This document shows positions 4,606-9,126 of a DNA stretch of 27,245 nt, in pieces. Position 1 is the stretch's first letter; each line of letters begins with the position of its first letter. Under the pieces are notes generated by a model, which saw nothing but the letters and a program-made list of their open reading frames with translations, searched no databases and had not been told where the DNA came from. Source of the stretch: a virus; IMG/VR virus record IMGVR_UViG_3300048833_000262, positions 1 through 27,245 of that record. One strand, given 5' to 3'. A program made the translations under genes and the position numbers.

Positions 4606-4859
4606 CAGCGGATCCTCGTGGTGGCCCAGCGCAGCACGTCCTGCGCCTGGGCAAGGGTGAGTGGGCCGGGGTTGCTGCTGCCGTCGCGGAAGGCGGTGCC
4701 GGCGAGCAGGGATTGCGCACGCATGCGGGCGCCGGTTTCGTCCGGGAAGACCGGTGGCGCGAGCGGGGACCATCGGCCAGGTGCGCGTGCGGCGGCGGCC
4801 TTGGCGCGCACCAGCCGCAGGATGGCGTGCGGGTTGCGGATGTTGAGGGCGCGGCTCAT
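4605..4859 (-). CDS. Small phage protein, 84 aa
   Basis: ATG 4859 (MSRALNIRNPHAILRLVRAK) overlaps the upstream stop as ATGA. The first 25 residues are strongly basic, followed by a Pro-rich turn (GRWSPLAPPVFPDETG) and a helical end, LTLAQAQDVLRWATTRIR. No family recognised. A longer frame to 5057 would conflict with the neighbouring coupled gene. Confidence 0.66.
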   Translation of the reverse strand: MSRALNIRNPHAILRLVRAKAAAARAPGRWSPLAPPVFPDETGARMRAQSLLAGTAFRDGSSNPGPLTLAQAQDVLRWATTRIR

Positions 4860-5101
4860 GCCTGCGCCTCCAGCGCCTGCTGCATGTACATGGGTTGCAT
4901 GGGCCACACGTGGCAATGCGGCACGCGGGCGTTGAGCAGCGGCTGCATCACGTAGAAGGACACGCCGGGGTTCACGTGCGCCAGCGCTTCCGCGGCGGAG
5001 CGCGCTTTGCCGATGTTGGTGTAGCGCGTCTTCGGGGCGTCGAAGTGCGGGGACCACACCAGCCAGAAGCCGGTGGTGTTGACGGGCACCTGCACCTTCA
5101 T
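4856..5101 (-). CDS. Small phage protein, 81 aa
   Basis: ATG 5101 (MKVQVPVNTTGFWLVWSPHF) overlaps the upstream stop as ATGA. The first half suggests beta strands with DAPKTRYTNIGKARSAAEALA, a pattern like a small single-domain alpha/beta protein. The C-terminus is rich in methionine, histidine and proline (VPHCHVWPMQPMYMQQALEA), which could bind metal; this is only suggestive. Function unknown. Confidence 0.68.
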   Translation of the reverse strand: MKVQVPVNTTGFWLVWSPHFDAPKTRYTNIGKARSAAEALAHVNPGVSFYVMQPLLNARVPHCHVWPMQPMYMQQALEAQA

Positions 5102-5208
5102 GGCAGCACCCCGGCGGCCTGCGCCAGCGCCACGATCAGCGCGCCCGCGGTGCCGAGGGCGAGCGCGGCGTTTTCCGCGAAGGTGGGGGGGTAGGCGGGG
5201 CGCTTCAT
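5098..5208 (-). CDS. Tiny membrane protein, 36 aa
   Basis: ATG 5208 (MKRPAYPPTF) overlaps the preceding stop as ATGA, and the gene ends in an ATGA overlap with the next. One hydrophobic segment (ALALGTAGALIVALAQAAGV) follows a short positively charged start, so a single-pass inner membrane peptide with N-in topology is likely. The genes on both sides are coupled to it, which supports translation. Function unknown. Confidence 0.6.
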   Translation of the reverse strand: MKRPAYPPTFAENAALALGTAGALIVALAQAAGVLP

Positions 5209-5372
5209 GCCGCACCTTCGATGGGCGTGGCGTGGTAGACGGCCAGCCAGATGGCGCCCAGCTCGATCAGCACCAGCACCGGCCACGGCGTGCTGGCCAG
5301 CAGCAGCAGGGCGAGCAGCCACCAGCGGCAGGCGGTGGCGTCTTCGATGCGTTCCAGGATGGTGAGTTGCAT
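5205..5372 (-). CDS. First gene of the PL operon: small membrane protein, 55 aa
   Basis: Reading from ATG 5372 gives MQLTILERIEDATACRWWLL and then a hydrophobic run through ALLLLASTPWPVLVLIELGAIWLAV, ending EGAA at TGA 5207. Two short transmembrane segments separated by a Pro turn are likely. GGAGG sits 4 nt before the ATG and is also the 3' arm of the leader hairpin at 5377-5396. The stop overlaps the next start as ATGA. As the first gene behind PL it would be strongly expressed on induction. No family recognised. Confidence 0.68.
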   Translation of the reverse strand: MQLTILERIEDATACRWWLLALLLLASTPWPVLVLIELGAIWLAVYHATPIEGAA

Positions 5373-5376
5373 GCGA

Positions 5377-5494
5377 CCTCCACGAAGTGGTGGAGGGCTG
5401 CCGCGACAGACCGGGGGAGCGGCCTGTCGCGGCGCCGGGGTGCTGATCAGGGGTCAGCGAACCCGGGTGCCCTGTCTGGCGGATGCCGGACAGG
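5377..5494 (-). promoter_or_regulatory. PL leader with three hairpins, last one hiding the Shine-Dalgarno
   Basis: On the - strand transcript: hairpin 1 at 5494-5471 (CCTGTC with GACAGG, extended by inner pairs), hairpin 2 at 5433-5400 (GCCGCGACAG with CTGTCGCGGC, 10 perfect pairs), and hairpin 3 at 5396-5377 (CCTCCAC with GTGGAGG). Hairpin 3 contains the GGAGG of the first operon gene. Only the hairpins are observed; antitermination or translational control is inferred. Confidence 0.65.
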
Positions 5495-5498
5495 ACTG

Positions 5499-5526
5499 AT
5501 ATTAGGGTATTCCTAACCTATGTCAA
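5499..5526 (-). promoter_or_regulatory. PL promoter of the early-left operon
   Basis: Consensus -35 TTGACA (5526-5521), 16-bp spacer, -10 TAATAT (5504-5499), so transcription would start near 5492 and run left. The operator at 5502-5516 lies between and over the two boxes, so repressor binding should block polymerase. Confidence 0.85.
5502..5516. promoter_or_regulatory. Operator OL1
   Basis: TTAGG-GTATT-CCTAA, a 15-bp palindrome with the same half-sites as the operators at 7108 and 7135. It overlaps the PL spacer and -10 box. Confidence 0.8.
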
Positions 5527-5540
5527 TAGGTTGAACCTAA
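5526..5540. promoter_or_regulatory. Operator OL2
   Basis: ATAGG-TTGAA-CCTAA, one mismatch to the palindrome TTAGG-N5-CCTAA. It touches the PL -35 box and lies one base from the stop codon of the exported-protein gene (5542). Confidence 0.72.
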
Positions 5541-5541
5541 T

Positions 5542-5934
5542 TTATTTAATTGAAGCGGCGTCACTGACTGGAGGAGTTGCGCCTTTATCCAGGATGCTGC
5601 TGCAAGTGCTGACCGCCACTCTCAGATTCGCGTTGTTTAAAACCGGATCGATGGTGTCGGGGATGATGGTGTTATCTCCCCAGACCATAAAGGGCTTATA
5701 GCCGTTGTAGGCGCCGTAGGAATTCTTGGCGTTGAGTTCGCCGCAGACCATGTAGTCCTCGCCGCGAAAGCCGGCCCGCACATTGCGGAATTTGGCGCTG
5801 TCCGGGTCTTTCAAGTCGTAAGCGAGGCTGCGCTTGACCTTATCGATCGCCGTTTGCTCCGGCGACGTCGGCTGGGTGTTGGGGTTGTTCTGTGCGGCCA
5901 GTGCCAGTGTGGCAGCAAATATGGTTTTGATCAT
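5542..5934 (-). CDS. Exported protein downstream of the repressor (candidate lysogenic conversion gene), 130 aa
   Basis: ATG 5934 (MIKTIFAATLALAA) begins a short signal peptide with likely cleavage near AxA-QNN. The longer frame to 6012 overlaps the upstream gene and is rejected. The mature part contains LAYDLKDPDSAKFRNVRAGF and VCGELNAKNSYGAYNGYKPF. Two cysteines remain (VCGE and STCSS) and may form a disulfide in the periplasm. I recall similar DPDSAKFRNV ... VCGxVNAKNSYGxYxG proteins among prophage-linked exported proteins, function unknown. It starts 2 nt after the lipoprotein stop, so both genes are probably cotranscribed with the repressor in lysogens. Confidence 0.78.
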   Translation of the reverse strand: MIKTIFAATLALAAQNNPNTQPTSPEQTAIDKVKRSLAYDLKDPDSAKFRNVRAGFRGEDYMVCGELNAKNSYGAYNGYKPFMVWGDNTIIPDTIDPVLNNANLRVAVSTCSSILDKGATPPVSDAASIK

Positions 5935-5936
5935 GG

Positions 5937-6341
5937 CTAGAGCTTCGGCTTGTACTTCATCTGGCCTTGCAGTTGGTATGGGTTCGTGCCGCCAGTCGGG
6001 GTGAACTGGCACTTTTGTACTTCCATCGCCTTGCGCACAGCTTCCCTCTCGCCGCGTACGTTGGCGAGTTCTGCCGCTTCGATGCCGTCGCCTTGACCGA
6101 AGCCGTACCAGAACGCTTGCACCTTGCTGGTCTTCACGCGTTGTTCCTGGGCAATAGCGAGCTGGCTTTCACGCCTGCTGATGCTGTCGTACTCAACAGA
6201 GAGCCGTGGGCAGTCGATGCCCTCGTACTTCAGGCTGTTGACGTACGCGCCGGTGATCTGGCTTGTCTGCGTTGGCATGTTGAGACAGCCGGCAAGCCCT
6301 GCTGCGGCCAGTATCAATGCGATTCGCGATGTCCCTTTCAT
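5937..6341 (-). CDS. Lipoprotein downstream of the repressor, 134 aa
   Basis: The N-terminus MKGTSRIALILAAAGLAGCL is a type II signal peptide with lipobox LAGC (Cys19). The mature protein is charged and helical, including LSVEYDSISRRESQLAIAQE, GFGQGDGIEAAELANVRGER and two further cysteines. An outer or inner membrane lipoprotein is expected. Its position 22 bp after the repressor, in the same direction, suggests expression from the lysogen. Surface exclusion or another conversion phenotype is possible but is inference; no family is recognised. Confidence 0.8.
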   Translation of the reverse strand: MKGTSRIALILAAAGLAGCLNMPTQTSQITGAYVNSLKYEGIDCPRLSVEYDSISRRESQLAIAQEQRVKTSKVQAFWYGFGQGDGIEAAELANVRGEREAVRKAMEVQKCQFTPTGGTNPYQLQGQMKYKPKL

Positions 6342-6363
6342 GTGGCCCCTTTATGTGGGCGGA

Positions 6364-7083
6364 TCAGCCGCCCTGCCGATAAATGAACTCGCCGTGGATC
6401 CTGAGAAGGTCTTCGTGATCGGGGGCGATGACTTCGTCCGGATAGCGATTCTTGTCCGGGTTCGCGCTTTCCAGCACCCAGCCGCCATTGATGGATCGGC
6501 GCAGTCGCTTGATCTTCAGGCCGTCTGGATGGTCGATCAGGTAGATCAGGCCGGAGCGCGGGCGGGTCTTCGACGTGTCGAAAATGACGATGTCGCCGTC
6601 GACGATGAACTCCGCCATGCTGTCGCCATCCGCCCACACGGCCATCGCGTTTTCCGGCTTCACTTTGTAGCGATCGAACCACCCTGCTTCCTTGATCAGT
6701 GGTGCACGTTGTTCGGCATCCCAGTTGATCGCGCCGCCGCCGCACGAGCCTCGCGCATCGCTGAAGGGAATCTCTCCGATGTGCGCGTCTGGCGATGGTT
6801 CGCGGACGGCGTAACGGCTGAATTTCGCGTTGCTTGGGGTGTCGCCGAAGTACAGCGCATCGAACGTGCTGCCGTGATCGATGGCGATCTGGCGTGCCAG
6901 GTCGATGTTGGGCCGGAAGCGGCCATTTAGCCAATCGTTGGCCGTGACCGCGCTGACCTTGTAGCGGTTGCTGAGGTACGTCCCGGCGCCGCGGCGCTGG
7001 TGGCCGGAATCACCGAGAAGATCGAGCAGCCGCTTGGCAAATTCGAGGTTTTCTTTGGTGGCTGCGGGCTTTGTCTTAGGCAT
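6364..7083 (-). CDS. CI/LexA-type phage repressor with S24 peptidase domain, 239 aa
   Basis: The N-terminal part (about residues 15-75) contains a helix-turn-helix, with YKVSAVTANDWLNGRFRPNI as the recognition region. The C-terminal part is the S24/LexA autoprotease: Ser155 in ADGDSM, Lys192 in KIKRL, 37 residues apart as in LexA, and a probable Cys114-Gly115 cleavage site in RGSCGGG. RecA-stimulated self-cleavage after DNA damage would lift repression of PL and PR. ATG 7083 is preceded by GGGAGG (8 nt) and a second AGGAG next to it. It faces the Cro-like gene and should bind the TTAGG-N5-CCTAA operators, directly or with Cro. Confidence 0.93.
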   Translation of the reverse strand: MPKTKPAATKENLEFAKRLLDLLGDSGHQRRGAGTYLSNRYKVSAVTANDWLNGRFRPNIDLARQIAIDHGSTFDALYFGDTPSNAKFSRYAVREPSPDAHIGEIPFSDARGSCGGGAINWDAEQRAPLIKEAGWFDRYKVKPENAMAVWADGDSMAEFIVDGDIVIFDTSKTRPRSGLIYLIDHPDGLKIKRLRRSINGGWVLESANPDKNRYPDEVIAPDHEDLLRIHGEFIYRQGG

Positions 7084-7107
7084 CTCCTAATCCTCCCAGC
7101 AACTCGA

Positions 7108-7122
7108 TTAGGAAATACCTAT
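7108..7122. promoter_or_regulatory. Operator OR1
   Basis: TTAGG-AAATA-CCTAT, one mismatch to the palindrome. It lies directly upstream of the PR -35 box (shares its first T) and 24 bp upstream of the repressor start, so it can act on both directions. Confidence 0.72.
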
Positions 7123-7152
7123 TGACAAGTGATATTAGGTTGATCCTAAATA
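7122..7152 (+). promoter_or_regulatory. PR promoter of the early-right operon
   Basis: TTGACA at 7122-7127 with an imperfect -10 (CTAAAT 7146-7151 or TAAATA 7147-7152, spacing 18-19 bp). Start would fall near 7158, almost at the Cro-like ATG (7160), giving a leaderless or nearly leaderless mRNA. The operator 7135-7149 lies in the spacer and -10 region. Confidence 0.65.
7135..7149. promoter_or_regulatory. Operator OR2
   Basis: TTAGG-TTGAT-CCTAA, perfect half-sites. It occupies the PR spacer and -10 region, as OL1 does in PL. Confidence 0.8.
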
Positions 7153-7159
7153 GCGCCCC

Positions 7160-7411
7160 ATGAGCAATGACGCACTCGATCGAGCAATCGAAATCGTTGG
7201 CAGCCAACAGGCGCTGGCGGACGGCCTGAACATCAAGTCGCCCAGCATTTCCGGCTGGCGGCAATCCGGCAAGGTGCCGGTCGAGCGGTGCGCTGCGATC
7301 GAGGCCGCAACCGGTGGGCGGGTGACCCGCAACGAATTGCGGCCCGATGTCTTCGGCCCGCTCCCACCCCGTCCGGCAGACCAAGACGAACCCCAACGCG
7401 AGGTGGCGTGA
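7160..7411 (+). CDS. Cro/YdaS-like repressor, 83 aa
   Basis: Starts MSNDALDRAIEIVGSQQALA and continues with a helix-turn-helix: LADGLNIKSPSISGWRQSGK, then VPVERCAAIEAATGGRVTR. This is the YdaS/Cro type (alpha-helical, HTH near residues 15-40, with VPxERCxAIE after the recognition helix). It is divergent from the CI-type repressor over the shared operators. It probably represses the CI promoter in the lytic cycle. No Shine-Dalgarno is visible; the start probably lies at the 5' end of the mRNA. The C-terminal tail is proline-rich (PLPPRPADQDEP). Confidence 0.88.
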   Translation: MSNDALDRAIEIVGSQQALADGLNIKSPSISGWRQSGKVPVERCAAIEAATGGRVTRNELRPDVFGPLPPRPADQDEPQREVA

Positions 7412-7458
7412 GATGGGCAATGACGTGTTGCCGCTTGGTCGCTGCCGCTGCGGGCGGC

Positions 7459-7710
7459 TTATCGCATTCGCTCCCGAATATCCGCCAGCGCCTGCAGGTA
7501 GGCGCGCTGGATGGATTCGTGCCGTTGGCTGGGTGCGCCGTTGGCTTCGGAGGTCCATGTGAAGCCCAGGTCTTCCGCATCGCGCCACGCGCGTGCCAAT
7601 CCTTCCCGATCTGGCATCGCCCGCAATAGCGCGGTGAGTGCCACGTCCTGCGCCATCAGCATGCCGAACAATCGTTCGATCTCGATGTCGCGCCGTTCGT
7701 CCTGGTCCAT
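7459..7710 (-). CDS. Antisense-oriented small phage protein, 83 aa
   Basis: ATG 7710 follows CCGGAGACCGGC. The protein is acidic and helical: MDQDERRDIEIERLFGMLMA, ALTALLRAMPDREGLARAWR, then LGFTWTSEANGAPSQRHESI. No known domain. It is the only - strand gene between Cro and the terminase region and is convergent with the early-right operon. The sense-strand frames over it (for example 7413-7562) look like mirror images. An independent promoter would be needed; none is obvious. Possibly a lysogeny-expressed accessory gene. Confidence 0.66.
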   Translation of the reverse strand: MDQDERRDIEIERLFGMLMAQDVALTALLRAMPDREGLARAWRDAEDLGFTWTSEANGAPSQRHESIQRAYLQALADIRERMR

Positions 7711-7788
7711 GCCGGTCTCCGGTGGGGTTGGTGGGGTCGCACTCCCAGCCTACACCGGGGCCGGCGCCTTCCCGAGTGGGGTGGCCTG

Positions 7789-8061
7789 ATGCGCTCATGG
7801 CTGCGCACCGCGTTCACCCTGGCCGCGCTGCTGCTGGTCCTTGCCCTGGTGGGCGTGGCGGTGGCGGGGGTGATCCGGCGGCACGTGGAAGAGCACGGCC
7901 ACCACCGCGCCGGCGCCGTGCGTGGCGTGGAAGGCGCGCAGCGGGGTGAAGGTGGGCGGGCGCGGGAAGGGCAGCAGGGTGGTCATGGCTCTTTTTTTGC
8001 CCCGGGGAGCGTGTCCGACGCTGTCCGACGTCGTCGGAACGTGTGGGACAACCACTCATGA
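7789..8061 (+). CDS. Putative small membrane protein, 90 aa
   Basis: ATG 7789 begins a protein with basic start (MRSWLRTAF), one strong transmembrane helix (TLAALLLVLALVGVAVAGVI), and then a hydrophilic, Gly/Arg/Glu-rich tail. The stop overlaps the next start as ATGA, which supports translation. A run of seven T at 7988-7994 lies inside the frame. A - strand frame over 7795-7985 is also open and has similar codon quality, so strand is not fully certain. Function unknown. Confidence 0.5.
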   Translation: MRSWLRTAFTLAALLLVLALVGVAVAGVIRRHVEEHGHHRAGAVRGVEGAQRGEGGRAREGQQGGHGSFFAPGSVSDAVRRRRNVWDNHS

Positions 8062-8450
8062 GCGATCAGATTCCGCTGTTCGTGGAGGATTACCACGAGG
8101 CCATCCGCGCCACTGTGCAGGCGCTTGGCGGGTTCAAACGGGTGGGGGCGGACATGAAGCCGGATCTGGCGGTGGATGCCGCGGGCCGGTGGTTGGCGGA
8201 CTGCTGCAACGCTGAGAAGCGGGAGAAGCTGAGCCCCACGGAACTGGCCTACATCCGCCGCTGTGCGCGGCAGGCCAACGTGCACATCCTGGCCGCCTTC
8301 GAGATGCGAGACGCCGGCTATGGCGATCCGCTGCCCATCGAACCGGAAGACGAACGCGCCGCGCTGCAGCGGGAGTTCGTGCAGTCGACCAAGTCGCTGG
8401 AGCGAATGCTCGCCCGGCTGCAGTCAATCGGAGGCGCCGCCAATGCCTGA
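8058..8450 (+). CDS. CII-like early regulator, 130 aa
   Basis: Begins MSDQIPLFVEDYHEAIRATV, with ALGGFKRVGADMKPDLAVDAAGRWLADCCN next, then LSPTELAYIRRCARQANVHILA. The arrangement (helix-turn-helix-like first half with GGxKxVGxxMxPD and CxNxEKxEKLSPxEL) is what I associate with the phage regulatory proteins encoded after Cro in Burkholderia, Bordetella and Xanthomonas phages, often annotated CII-like. The C-terminal ERMLARLQ helix may mediate oligomerisation. By position it would control the lysis-lysogeny decision, but activation of a repressor promoter is inference. Starts with an ATGA overlap. Confidence 0.68.
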   Translation: MSDQIPLFVEDYHEAIRATVQALGGFKRVGADMKPDLAVDAAGRWLADCCNAEKREKLSPTELAYIRRCARQANVHILAAFEMRDAGYGDPLPIEPEDERAALQREFVQSTKSLERMLARLQSIGGAANA

Positions 8451-8673
8451 CCTGATGGATCGCGTGCAGCAGCACGCGGAAGACATGACCAGCGATGCCC
8501 TGGCCGCGCATGCGCAGCGGCCCCGTGCCCCGGGCCTGACCCACTGCGAGCACGCGGACTGCGCCGAGCCCATCGCACCACAACGCACCGCGCTGGGCGC
8601 ACGCCTGTGCCTGGACTGCCAGACCGGCGTGGAAGCGCAGCGCGTGCATCAACAGACATGGGGGCGCCGGTGA
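8443..8673 (+). CDS. DksA/TraR-type C4 zinc-finger protein, 76 aa
   Basis: ATG 8443 overlaps the preceding stop by 8 nt and has GGAGG at suitable spacing. After a helical start (MPDLMDRVQQHAEDMTSDAL) come THCEHADCAEPI and ARLCLDCQTG, giving C-x4-C ... C-x2-C, the C-terminal zinc finger of phage DksA/TraR-like proteins. Such proteins bind the RNA polymerase secondary channel or act in phage transcription. The coiled-coil tip of full DksA is absent, as usual for short phage forms. Role in early transcription inferred. Confidence 0.85.
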   Translation: MPDLMDRVQQHAEDMTSDALAAHAQRPRAPGLTHCEHADCAEPIAPQRTALGARLCLDCQTGVEAQRVHQQTWGRR

Positions 8674-8676
8674 GCC

Positions 8677-8886
8677 ATGCGAACCGCGCGACGCCAGCTT
8701 CGCGCAGTACCAGCATCGCGGCAGGCGGTGAACGGCCGGCGTCTGGCCGAGGTCATGTCCCTGCTGTATTCGGACACACCCACCACGCCGGAGCAGGCTG
8801 CTGCGCTGCAGGTGGAACTGGCGGCACCACGCACGCAGCGGCAGTGCGATCTGCCGCTTTGCATTCCGGAACCTGATTCCAAATGA
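8677..8886 (+). CDS. Small phage protein, 69 aa, unknown
   Basis: ATG 8677 lies 3 nt after the zinc-finger stop. The protein is basic at the start (MRTARRQLRAVPASRQAVNG), then contains SLLYSDTPTTPEQAAALQVE and RTQRQCDLPLCIPEPDSK. It has two cysteines but no complete zinc site. No family recognised. The tight spacing places it in the early-right operon. Confidence 0.6.
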   Translation: MRTARRQLRAVPASRQAVNGRRLAEVMSLLYSDTPTTPEQAAALQVELAAPRTQRQCDLPLCIPEPDSK

Positions 8887-9125
8887 CGTCTACTCCCTGC
8901 GTTCCGGCGCCAAGCGCGCCGTGCATCGGCGCCGCTGCACTCCGCCATGGTGGTGATCAACCCCCGCCCCCCTGTGGGTTGGGACCGCGCGGCTGGCGCG
9001 GTGGCATGGGAGACGCGGCCGCATCGCAAGGCGATGGCACCGGTCGCGGGTCCTCCCTGGGGGGTCGCCATGCGGGTAATTCGGACCCCGCTGGGACGGT
9101 AGTTAGCGGGCTGGAAAGTTACTGA
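8883..9125 (+). CDS. Doubtful small ORF before the primase, 80 aa
   Basis: Overlaps the previous stop as ATGA and ends 1 nt before the primase start, which favours coupling. The protein is rich in Gly, Pro, Ser and Ala (MTSTPCVPAPSAPCIGAAAL) without clear secondary structure. A second + frame, 8947-9102 (MVVINPRPPVGWDRAAGAVA), is an alternative of 51 aa. Codon preference does not decide between them, and this stretch could be mostly noncoding leader for the primase gene. Confidence 0.33.
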   Translation: MTSTPCVPAPSAPCIGAAALRHGGDQPPPPCGLGPRGWRGGMGDAAASQGDGTGRGSSLGGRHAGNSDPAGTVVSGLESY

Positions 9126-9126
9126 A

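Noticed and set aside
7413-7562. Small + ORF after Cro with RCRCG motif (49 aa)
   Set aside because: Most of it mirrors the better - strand gene at 7459-7710, and the translated end is Arg/Trp-rich noise.
7795-7985. - strand frame opposite the small membrane protein
   Set aside because: Pro/His-rich without a ribosome-binding site; the + frame is coupled by ATGA to the next gene. Not fully excluded.
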